DNA from: Rosellinia necatrix
Lineage: Eukaryota; Ascomycota; Sordariomycetes; Xylariales; Xylariaceae
Assembly: GCA_021209875.1 (NCBI GenBank)
Contig: JAGYVD010000008.1
Coordinates: 1,239,501 to 1,303,500, forward strand
Direction: 5' to 3'
Length of the DNA stretch: 64,000 nt
Shown: in pieces, positions 11,216 through 22,193 of the stretch
Position numbering within the stretch: position 1 is the stretch's first letter
Layout: the number at the start of each line of letters is the position of its first letter
Position numbers and translations under genes: made by a program
The notes under the pieces: generated by a model
The model's input: only the letters and a program-made list of their open reading frames with translations
Databases searched by the model: none
What the model was told of the DNA's origin: nothing

Positions 11216-14200
11216 TTATCGCCCTTACGGAGACTTTCTGCCATGCGCTGATACCCGAATATAATGCATTGATGAGGCTCTCTTTCTACTTAGGCATTCT
11301 TCATCCAGACTATAATTGTGTGGCTACGGTGGCCTGGCGTTTGATTGGTCATCGTGGCTTCTCTGCAATGTCAATTTAGTTTTTCTCATCTGATTTCCAA
11401 TCCCATCTTTTCATACCTCCGCTTCTGTTCTTGAATTTTGCTCTCCGTTCCGTGGTTCGCCGCGGGATAGTCTTGCAACAAGCTCTGGAACATGGCCTCC
11501 CCTTATAGTGAGCCGCCACCGCCTGACCGTGACCTGGCAATGACATTTTCGATCCGGAGCAAGACCGATGTTTCGACTCAATTCTCCATGCACATGCTAT
11601 GGACGTCACCGCGGTCACCATAGCTTCTTTCTGTTCCGCATGAGAGTAAGCATGGTACTTGCTTTCATCGACCTCTAGTCTGGAACCCAGCCGGCAATTT
11701 GTTGGTCAATTTATTATGGCAAGTTACACTGGACCGCCTGTCCGCTCGGTCACCTGTCCTCGCTTCCCAAATTCGCTTTGAGTGTTACGCCTAAAAATAC
11801 ATACCCCTATACCTCGGCGCCGATGTGACATTGGTCATCAGAGACAGCTCTCAATCTATGCGACGACCAGAAACACGGAGAGACTCCAATACGACGGGAA
11901 GGGTTCATGGTCTCATGGGTACCCGCACAAGCGAACATACAACGGTGCCCGTCCATATGACGGCGATCATTACATTCTCAAAGTCCGAGCATCTCCTTTC
12001 AAGTCTTGACATTCAAGACCGAGTGGTGGATCATTTCGAGCCATTTCGATTGATCCATGGACTCCTCAGCCGGATGTATACATCGGAAACTCCTATGGCC
12101 CGGAACGAGCAGTCCTATCCAAACTGAAACTATTTCTCACCACGAAATACTATATAGTGGTGGCCAATGTAACCTTTGGACCTCGCGGATCACATCGCAT
12201 ATGCCAGGTTGATAAACGAAAGGTTGACGATCGTTGACGATGCCGGCCGATCTAAACGGCCACGAAACCCACCACATACTGTCCCTTCCCTCGCCTATTT
12301 TCATATAAATACCCCTTTGTAGAACGATCAACCCTGAACGTCTCGTACTTCATCGCTTAGTCGCGTTTGGCTCTCTGCTTTGCCACGACAACCTCGAAGC
12401 GGGCTATGATGCAGGATGCGACGCTGCGGGGGTCTTACATCTCAAGACAAGCTAAACTGGTCAGCTAAGACTGGGTTATTGCGCGCCTTCTCGGCCCGTC
12501 TCTTGGAGCCAGCGATTAATGTGCTGCTATGCTTCAGTGCGCTGTCAGCTGGTACCTACATCATCCCCTGACTTAGTGAGGCTTTAGTTGGCAGGGTTGG
12601 AAGTCTGCAATCCGACAATATGTGTGGCAGAGTTCTAAATTCCCAAGGGTGCCACACAATTGTTATCATGTAGGCATGGGGAGCAGGTTCTTCCGGGATT
12701 GAATTGTATCAACATCATCCTTCCATTAGACTACCATCCAGAACAAGTAATAATTGAGTACCGCATTCAAGTAGATTTATTTATTTTGCTAAGATTCTTA
12801 TAGCTAAATGCCAACGTGACCTTCTAATAAGGCTTTTTGAGAAGCTCATGTACATGTGTTTTAGAAGGGGTAATGGAGAAGAAGGGGGGAAGAATACCGA
12901 ACGAGCAGCTTATATAGAGGACCGTGGTGCAAAATGATAGACTCAATGAGCAAGCTATCTATCTAATATCTCTTAGTTTGATAAGGTCAGTTCAGTCTAC
13001 TGGCCATGGCAATAGAGCATTTCTATTTACCTCACTTTAAGGAGGCGATTCATCCGGTGGTTTTCTAGTCCAGCCTCTCTCGTACAGCTCCGATATAGAA
13101 TATGTCGCCAGCGTCGAGGTACCTATTGCACAGCCGCTGTCTTGTATTAGGCAGCGGTCGGCAGGAGTGAACAAGAATTCTACCTTCCCAAAAATAAAGA
13201 CTTGAGAGAGGACATGACGGCAATGACGACATAGCTCTCTAGCCTGTTTCAATCTAGGTAGGAAGAATCAAGGCGTCTTCACTGGATGGCACTCAGGACG
13301 GGTGGTATTCTAATTTAAGCAGTACAGGGGGGGACACGGTACGGCTAGGGAGCATAAAATCGAGGTGTTCCCAACGGCAAGATTTGGGACCTTGCCGGCA
13401 TCACAATAGTATATCAACTGCTCGTTGCTGCTGCCTACTGAGGGCACCTGCCTAGGTAGAACTTGATTTCAGTGGATTTGGTGAGGGTGAACTGTGGGTG
13501 CGCAGCTACAGCTACCAGAAGCCCGGTCATTTGCACACGAGAAATATAGTCAAGACTCGTCACTTCCCCCGAAAGTAAATACACTCTTCCAGCCGAGGCT
13601 ATGCTGACTTCGATGTCAAGGATGGAGCAGGTACATAGCAGGAAATTACTATCTCTGTTTACTCATCTGCAGTCATCCATCAGAGACAAACCTCTTTACT
13701 GGTAAAGTGTGCAGCGCTAGGTAACCCCTTCGTTCACAAGAAGAAGTGCTCATCCTTGTACGGGTTGATGGCTGTGGTGAGAAGATGTCAGCCTCAAATT
13801 TAACTGTCAATCGAGAAACGTACGCCAGAGGCATTTTGGGTCAATACGATTCTATGCATATTTAAATTACCACACCGGGGCACTGAAGCAGCAAGGAATG
13901 ATATCCTAAAGTTCTCGTCCCCGGAGTTTGGTCTGGGCCCTTTACCCCTTCAACCAGACTCACTCATTTATAAGGTTGGACGTCGTGCACCCTAAGTGAG
14001 TGTACAAACAGTAGCAAACACGATCAAATTCATGGAGCCACCCCACCCTGTATAAATTCGACAAAGCACACGAAGGGAATCTGTTGGTCGTACTGAATAT
14101 GTGGAAGGGGAGCTGTAACCCGTGTATGTGCGCATGATGTCAGAGATAAGTTGCCACCAGGCTGATTCTAGGGTCATCAGCAGAAGAAGACAAGGCTTTA

Positions 14201-15431
14201 CAACTAATCTGATAAGAAAATGCAATCATACGTTAACACAGGCAGAGGCTCTAAGCGAAGCGGGATATGGAACAAAGTTGGAATATCCACAAGTGCCACA
14301 AATGATCAGATTGTGATTTCATATTGAATACCAATGAAGGAACGATGACAAGGTGAGAGTTCCAATGTAATACACTATACCATTATCCTACCACTTTGTA
14401 AGACAGAGCACTAAACTGGGGGTCATGATCGCCTCACCTTCTCACCTCATGCTTGACGTGGGTCTCATTTCAGATGAGGAAAAATGCCATACTTGTGGAT
14501 GAATGTATTGACGAGATGCCTTTCAAGCAATGCATGTTCACGCTCTCTCACGAGTTGCTTCTTGGGAAAGCAGGGGTTCGTTCAGTCACTTCCCGTGCTG
14601 TTTAAATAACTAAATTGTCGAACATTATATCGGTTCAGGTTTATGTATGATTGGCTCTCTTATAGACACAGACAAGGGAATTTAGTCTATGGATAAGCTT
14701 AAATAAGTGTGGATAATGAGCGTAAGGACGATGTAAGATGACGGTGAGTGAGGTAGATAGAAGGTGAGGCAAGGCGGGGTAAACACAATTGAGAAAGCTC
14801 AGCCCCACTAGATGAGCTGGTTTGAGAAGGTTTCTGCACGCTAGCAAATACCAACGAGCACAAGGTACCGGTACATGTCGCTCTCTGAAGGACTACTAAC
14901 AGGGGTCTAACCTAATTGGCCTCAACTTTGATTGATAGGGGAGATCACTGGCACAAGGAATCATCATGTGAATCGTCAGAATTGGTTGGTCGGCTTGCAA
15001 GGCAAAGCAATATTGGTTGTACCATCTGCTGTAATCTATTAGAAATCCTTATTAGAGGACTGTGTGAACACGTAGGTAAAGATGGACAAGTAATCATCGC
15101 CCTTCCACGCTCGCTGCGTCAGTTCGTATCCCTTGTGGTGCCCGCGTATAGCCTGTTGTAGTTATTGGGACAATTTGACACGACGTATGGCACCGCTAAT
15201 CAATAGCGTTCTCTGGTGCATGTGTCGTCTGCCAACTTGACTATTTCCTGTGCATAACCCGGTCGGATTCTAACCATCGGGTAATTGGTTTCCCGTCTCG
15301 CTTCCTCTAACAAGCCGTCGGCGGCTGTTGATGATTGGTAGTTGCGCCTCTCCGTTAGGTAGTGCAAGCCGGTGATCAGGAGAGAAACACCATCATTTCT
15401 GTCGTGCAGACCGCATTTGATCCTAGTGGAC
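11216..15431. other. Intergenic, no supported gene
   Basis: About 4.2 kb between the convergent ends of MCM1 (plus) and the copper transporter (minus), so both 3' untranslated regions lie here. Open frames are short, overlapping and unremarkable. A TATA-like ATATAAATA is present at 12302-12310 without a gene after it that I can support. Confidence 0.5.
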
Positions 15432-16069
15432 TTAATGCTCGCCAGGAGAACTATAGTACCTGCCTACAAGCAGGGTACCGAGGAATGTGCCACCCAACAC
15501 GGCCAGGAAATAGCCTACATTCACTGTCATGACAGCCAACATACTATATGCTTGTGGTTAGGCGGCAAGGCTTCCAAAGTTGGTAGTTCATACTAGAAAT
15601 GTCAAGATCTTGCTTACAGTAGATATCCAACGCCCGTGATGAGTGTATCGAAGGCAGCACGTAGGGGATCAACGGATAGTCTAAATGGGCGATGGATCTG
15701 CTTCTTGCGCTGGACAACGAAGACTTCTTCTTCGACTCCGTTTTCGGTGAGTGTCATTCGCTTCGAGAGATCGTCGCGCGATATCTGCTCCGAGACGGGT
15801 AGCTTGCCCTGCACGACGACGTAGCGGCGCCGCATCTCAGCATCCAGCCAACGCGCTTCCGCCATCGCCTTAGCCGCCAACAACACCCGGAAAAGGGCGC
15901 CGAGGAATATCAGGAATATGATGCTGCCTGCATATGCAGCCGGGGTCGAGGGCGTCCAAGCCTCGGCGTAGAGGGCCGTCATCATGTCATTGTTGAAGAC
16001 GGACATGTGCCCCGAGCTGTGCGAGGAGGACGACGAGTCCATGTCCATGTCCCCGTGTGAGTGCGACAT
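15432..16069 (-). CDS. Ctr-family copper transporter
   Basis: Trimeric Cu(I) channel of the plasma membrane or vacuole. Exon 1 (16069-15618) and exon 2 (15543-15432) are separated by a 74-nt intron and join in frame (CT|T = Leu) to 187 residues. The N-terminus is short and rich in His, Met and Ser (MSHSHGDMDMD), a copper-collecting region. Membrane segment 1 is near residues 45-67. A charged cytoplasmic loop of about 70 residues follows. Segment 2 carries the diagnostic MxxxM at Met152-Met156 and segment 3 the GxxxG packing motif at Gly169-Gly173. These motifs make the family call firm. Whether it is high-affinity (Ctr1/3-like) or vacuolar (Ctr2-like) cannot be told from the sequence; the short N-terminus with few MxxM clusters leaves both open. 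A possible copper-response site lies upstream. Confidence 0.93.
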
Positions 16070-16291
16070 CTTGTCTTAACCAGGCTCTTTCAACACCTGC
16101 TGCGGCGGAATATCGAGTTGCGGATCCTCTCCCCTGAGGCGGGCGGCGATAGGAGGGCAGAAATGTAGGCGCGCTTTGGCTGTCAAATGAATCGAGCACC
16201 GGTCTCGAAGACGACACGAGTTAAGGCGTATCACTGTGACGGGTATATATTCTCGGTCGGTAGGCAGGCAGGCAGGCCTTAAGATTGGATC

Positions 16292-16298
16292 TTTGCTC
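16292..16298 (+). promoter_or_regulatory. Possible copper-responsive element upstream of the Ctr gene
   Basis: TTTGCTC matches the core of the yeast Mac1 copper-response site TTTGC(T/G)C(A/G) and lies about 225 bases before the transporter start, in reverse orientation to the gene. A second TTGCTCA occurs at 16537-16543. A seven-base match is expected by chance fairly often, so this is a suggestion only. Confidence 0.25.
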
Positions 16299-16837
16299 CA
16301 ACTCAAGTATGGCGACACTCACAATTCAAGTTCCGGAGGGCGTTGCGTGTGTCTATGTAGGAGGAGACTTAGATGAAGCTGATGTTGATGAATGGGAGGG
16401 GTGTCGCTTCTCGTAGGTGTGACACCGGAATCTTCAATGATAATTTGGTGGCACAAGACGCATGAGAGGAATAGTGAAGAAGTGGCCTGGATAGTGCCTA
16501 CCTAGGCAGCTTATTAAGTTCGGGCGCTTTGTTTTCTTGCTCAAATGCGCTCACTCCCTTCCGTAGTGTGCTCGGGATCAGCTCATATACTCAGGTATCA
16601 GTGTTCGTGTGCTTGGAGCGCTGAATCCACTAAAACCTTATGTGTAGGTGACCAGGGGCCCCTGTAATATGATCAGGTTTGGTAATTTATGGGTAGGAGC
16701 TACTTGAAGATGCGACCTCCTGCAAAGTACCGGTACCTAGCACGTACCAACCTAGGTGCTCACTTGGGAGGGGGGTCACGGCACCCTTATCTTATCTACT
16801 CTTATAAATAGCACGGGCTCATACCCAGCACCTGCAT

Positions 16838-16862
16838 CTACCTACCTACCTACCTACCTACC
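16838..16862. repeat. TACC tetranucleotide repeat
   Basis: About six tandem CTAC/CCTA units followed at once by TAGTAGGTAG, so the sequence can fold back on itself. The same motif recurs many times across the window. Confidence 0.9.
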
Positions 16863-17524
16863 TCTTAGTAGGTAGAAGATATAATATGATGGTATTTGAA
16901 TAAACTGTACCTACATAAGTACCTCCCTAACTTAGCAGTTATTCTATATTCATCACGTCGTTGGACTCAAATCATCATGCTTTCACTGGACAGGCGCCAA
17001 GGTACGGAAAAAGAGATTACGTATACTTACACTTTGTTTGCATTGTACGCCGCATCGACAATACATACATACAAAGTCTCAGATCGTGCCTCACGCGTTC
17101 ATCTCATCTCGCCATCGACCAGATAGCGTTACCAACGACCATATCACAACGCGCTATTACGCGATGAAACCATTCCGCCCAAACCCGGCCTCACAAGCGA
17201 TCTTCATAAAACTGCCAATGTCTTAGCATTTCGCAATGACTACCACCTATGCCAGAAAAGCTGGGGGAGGACTGGCATATCGGATGCTTTGTCATTACCT
17301 GGGTAGCAACCGCTGGTATGATATGATATGATTCTGTCCAAGCTCGAGCCCTGGGGACTTACTTGGCTACCGGCTGCCGCCATCCGCGACTCCGTATTTA
17401 AGGCGTGGCTTACGTTTAGATGCTATAGCTTGTTCGTTAGATAATCGATCGGGCGGCGGAGTAGCATGGAGCACCCGTTCTTGGGGGTGAGCGGGGGACA
17501 TGATATTGTCGGGCCATAAATACC

Positions 17525-17578
17525 GTAGACACCGTGGACACCGTAGACGCCGTGGACACCGTAGACACCGTGGGCATC
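17525..17578. repeat. 9-base minisatellite, six units
   Basis: Six units of GTAGACACC or GTGGACACC with one or two changes each, alternating A and G at the third base. The 9-base period keeps a reading frame open on the minus strand (Val-Ser-Thr repeats), but no gene around it could be supported. Confidence 0.9.
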
Positions 17579-18407
17579 GGTAAGTCACATCCCGCGCCTC
17601 GTGTCAGAGAGTGAGCGTAGCATGCAACATCCTCGGGCGTGGAACAACCCAGGGCTTCCATATTTAGAAACACCTTATCTTTATATCACGTGTGCAAATA
17701 CTTATTAGGAACCTGTGGTGGGTGGTCCAACACTCAAAAAAGCTACAGCCAGGCACGGATTAAACAATCAGGGGTAGGGATCAACCAGGGCAGCGACAAG
17801 TTTGCTTCAACTATTAAACGGATTGTTGAGTATAACGCACGACAAATATAAACCAAGTTTCGCACACAGCGATGCGGTGATGGAACGGAATGCATTATCC
17901 TAAAGCATACATCTGCATCTTGCCCATGTTGAATTGATCCGTCATAATCACCTCGAAAGCTCATCTGAGGAATACGAGAAGCATCGAAAAAGAATCCGGA
18001 ATCCCCTTCGGCTCCAAGACGGCGGCTAAGTATAGATATATGATCATCTGGCTACTTATTTTCTACGGCTTTTGCCAATCCCCGACAATGTGTACAGCCC
18101 AAACAGCAATGAACAACGTGCTGGAAATCCCGTGACGCAAACTCGAACATATTTTGACTCAGCTAGCAAGTTCTCATAGCCACTGGGATCTGGCTTATGT
18201 CCCATGTGTGCGCCTTAACGAAGACGACACGACACATCCAAGAATAATATCAGATGGGCAACCAAGTCGCAACAGCTTTGCTATGCGAGCTTTGTTTATA
18301 ATTCGCTAGTAATAAAAAGGGTAGAAAAGAAATAGATGTGAAGCCGACCTAGATTCTTGTGCAGTTCCCCGATTCTAACATGTGGGAACACTTGATGCGG
18401 CGACCAT

Positions 18408-21400
18408 CTACACCCACTCCTCTAGGGCCACATCCCATCGAATCAGATCATCAGGGTCATAATCTGGTATTTTAAAATCCCATTCTGGAGCCCACATTCT
18501 AAGATGATGTGCTGGGTTTGCCTGGTCACTGATTAGCGACGAGCGAGCGTCTATAGGAATGCTTGAGGGCGTCTAGCGATCAAGAGGAAATAGGGGTAGA
18601 AAAAAGAATCCCCCCAACTCGGCAACAAAGTCGCCGCTCCTCACTGACACTATTCAGGGAGGCGGTTGTGAGCATGGAACGCTAACCTGCTTCAATTCTT
18701 TTCGCTGTGTGTCTAATTTTGTAAGAACCCTCATGATCTCATCGAGCCATGGTCTTGATATTGCGAGGTTTGATTCGCTCACGACTTGAATTACGTCGCG
18801 CACTACCTCGAGGATATCATGATGTTCAAAGAATATAAAAGGCCGGCCGTCGATAGCCATGGGATTGTGAAGTTCAGTTTTCCCCCAAGTATCAGTTTGG
18901 CGGCTTAGTTTGGGTATGATATCAACTTGTCGTAGGTTTGGGGTCCTGGGGCTGGGGAATAACTGTAAAATATTCGGGATATCGAGGACATCTTGTGTTA
19001 TTCTTCGTCTTCGAATTGGGATTGCTGCCACTGTCCGAAATTGATATTTTAGCATACTTCTAGGAAACATTATTCTTACCTAACATGGGAAGGCTCGGGC
19101 ACGGTGAGCCGCTGGGAGGTCTGAGACCAGAATACGATATATTCTCGAATACGTACTCATAAGCAACCCTAAAATGAAACATTTAGCGTTACGGGAGCCT
19201 TTAATACATGGTAACTGTGCTTTGGTAGCCGTACCGATAACGTGCGATATCCAGTTGTGTGATGTCGGTGCTAGAGACCTTACATACGTATCGAGGTCGG
19301 TAAGCCAATTTATCTCTTTAATAAACACTGAACTGATTGCGGCGCAGAGTATTTCATTGCCTTCACGAAACACCTTATCGAAATCAGGCAAGGCAATCCA
19401 GTTGCGCATATCTCCCCACTGATGGTTGATGGTATGTATTAGTAGAACCGAACGTCGGCACACTGGGGGATCCGTTTGACTAACTGGTGAGTTAAACCAT
19501 TCCTGTCTGAGAGGCACAAGCCACTGCAACGCTCGTGGTTAGCAGTCGGCGGCCAGTTATCGAGAGGAGATAAACGCCGAGAATCACTTACACCCGCACG
19601 CGAGGCCTCCCACGCTAGCTTCCAGTGTCGCCATGAGTCGACTTGAGATCATCGCGAAATATTAGCAATTGCTCGGCCTGCGGAAGCAAGCGTGGGTACG
19701 GAATTTATGAGTGATTCGTATCGCATGTTGACGCGAATAGGGACTGTCCGCCCAAAATCGACTGGGACTTCTGAACGACATAAGCGTTACTTACCCATTT
19801 CAAGCTCTCCGGAGTCTAATTCGCCACGTAGGATCTTAGCATCGTCAACAGTTATTTCCCCCCATAAATCTTGTTGTCCTCGGTCCTGTCGAATCTGACC
19901 CGAAAATAGAACGTTCCGATGGAAGAAATTGTCGCTTTTTCGAGGGATTTTCGGATCATCCCAAAAGGCCCGAGACAGCAGCTTCGAAGTGTGTAGTGCC
20001 GGCAATGGAGCGATAACAGTATCTAGACCCCCTGCAAACATCGGATGGTGACCTATTTTCCACCCTATATTACTAAGTCCTGGGTCCTGTTCCGCGTATG
20101 GCCAGCTCCGGTGATGATGTCCTAACGCATGGTAGGCATTTGGACCTGTAAAACAGTCAGTGACAGAACTCATTGCCCCCTTAGACTAGTTGGATGAGTC
20201 GGTTGTGTTTATGATCTGCCCAATATCCCGGATATCTAGGCGTCTTCAAAGTAGCCTAGCAATGATTTTTACAGAATCCGACATCAAACTTACGACTGTT
20301 GCTACATATACCGCCGAATACACATTGCTCCGTGACGAAGCCTACCTCAGCTACCCCATCGAAATCTATAAACTGTGTGAATTGTGATATCATATTAGCG
20401 TTGAAAATTTATATTACACAAGAATATCTGAACAATAGTTGATTCATAGTGTGCTTACGGGTTCCTCGCCATAGTATGGAGGGTTATTTGAGGGGGAGGA
20501 GATGAATGTGGTTTGGTACCGGTTGTTGATGATAGAATGCGTCAACTCGTGGAGAATCTATAAGTAATTTGATGTTAATATCACGACCCTACGAAACCTA
20601 TCATCACGCGCGCTCTAGGTTATTTACCGTTACGGCAAGGTCATGCTGTAAGTGACAACGCTCAGCTAGCGTAATATCGTTCGTGTCCAGCCTGTCTAAA
20701 ATGCCAATCCCTAAAACAATGATATTATTGTGCTGAGGATATGTTATACCAAAGACTGAAGGCTCGTCCGTAATCCCCCACTGTATATATAAGATTTAGT
20801 CCTCGCTGTTTTCGATAGACATTATCGAGGTTAAGTGCTATGGTGTAACAGGAATCACTTGCCGTTTGATTATTTAGAAAGTTATTTAACACTCTCCTCC
20901 ATTCACTTGTCGGTAAGTTTGCCGTACGATCGGCAGAGCATCTGATACGGCGACGATTGCAGCAACGTTTTTCGTACTCGTATGATAGGAGGACTTTGGT
21001 ATCGGAAAAAGGTTCCGGGAACGGCTGTAAGTCACCAGTATCTCTCCAGTTCTTGAGGGTACCGTAGAGCAAAGTATGCAAGCTACGCTAACTATTTAGC
21101 TTGCTTCCGCTTGCGGGAATATTCGGACGGCGACTCACAACGGGTGCCGATCTTCGAATAGTGCATTCAGCACTATACCACCTCCCGGGTCAGCCATTGA
21201 TATCTTAGAGCTGGCAGCACAGCAATAGGACGTTACTCTTAACATGCCGTATAAAAATCAGAAAGCGGAGGGAAACAATATGGGATGGCACTGACTCCTG
21301 TTTGCTAGTTCTAATGAGATACTCAGTGGTTTCCAGATTTTTGGCTGGTCTATAGTGAACTTTAACTAGTGTTAGATCTTTGATTCCAGACTTGATAGAG

Positions 21401-22193
21401 GAGCCCCCAATGCCTTAGGAATGGATTTAGGTCATAAGGCACTTATCTGGCTATAGTGATATACTGTGCTTGGGAGAAGCAATGTAGCGAAGGTTGAAAG
21501 GGTATATAAACTCACTCTCATGCCGCTCGGCAATTTACGTCGACCGAACGTGTCGTACCATCTATCTCGCCGGAAAAAAGGAAACCATTTACTGTCATCG
21601 ACCTCTATGATCTCTGCATCGAATATCTGGGCGCCATCTACAGGACTACCAGAACCTTCTTCCTCGAGTGCTTCGGTCTATTTATACCCCATAATTAGTA
21701 AGTAGTCATTTGTTAGAACATAATTGTAAGGTATTGAGAACGTTAGTATAGTATACGGTGCTGTATGTAGAAGATGATTTCTTCAAGAGCTCGTAGCCGG
21801 GATATCTACGCGGGTTAGAAACTAAACGGCAGTAGGGGATCCGACCTGGTTTCGCGAATGCCCTCCCAATCTCAATAACCCGTCGGAAAATCTAACATAT
21901 TGCATCAGGGGGCCAAATTGCCATTCTTCCATGCCCCTGTACGATTCTCTATGCTTGAATTCGGTATGGAAGAACCTGTGTATGTCATTCGGGTCTCGGA
22001 AATCCCCACATTCTTGGAACTTCGATGAGGGTATCGTATCGGCGTAGAACTTGGGATCCCGCTTTGGTCGGTTGGCCGTAAGGCCTGAATGTCGTAAATT
22101 GCCTTCCTTTAAGATCGGAGCCTCGAAAAGCTTTCCGAAGCGTTGTGCCCATGGCGACAGAACTTCATCCGCATCACCTTCTTCAGCGGCCAT
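18408..22193 (-). CDS. Multi-exon protein with HExxH zinc-metallopeptidase-like motif
   Basis: Large fungal protein of unknown role. Fourteen exons, in coding order 21891-21757, 21677-21516, 21365-21292, 21210-21139, 21082-20863, 20780-20628, 20557-20459, 20372-20294, 20145-19795, 19641-19592, 19523-19288, 19168-19080, 19030-18687 and 18572-18408, total 2229 nt with no stop before the terminal TAG. A further exon up to an ATG at 22193 belongs in front, but its junction is unresolved. Estimated length is about 820-840 residues. Exon 20557-20459 encodes ILHELTHSIINN, a gluzincin-like HExxH with two His ligands and a catalytic Glu. Next comes YYGEEP, then EVGFVTEQCVFGG, whose Glu residues are candidates for the third zinc ligand. 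I recall a similar pattern in uncharacterised fungal proteins. There is no signal peptide at the proposed start. One intron (20781-20862) uses a GC donor. The exons are more AT-rich than the housekeeping genes nearby. Substrate and partners are unknown. Confidence 0.75.

Larger units (their letters stand above)
16299..18407. other. Intergenic with short repeats, no supported gene
   Basis: Contains the copper-transporter promoter side, a TACC tandem at 16838-16862 and a 9-base tandem at 17525-17578. Open frames at 16896-17226 and 17639-17964 are small and have no recognisable features. The 3' end of the HExxH gene lies just to the right. Confidence 0.5.

Noticed and set aside
17437..17673. Minus-strand frame with Val-Ser-Thr repeats
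   Set aside because: Created by the 9-base minisatellite, which cannot stop in any frame; flanks have no coding signs.
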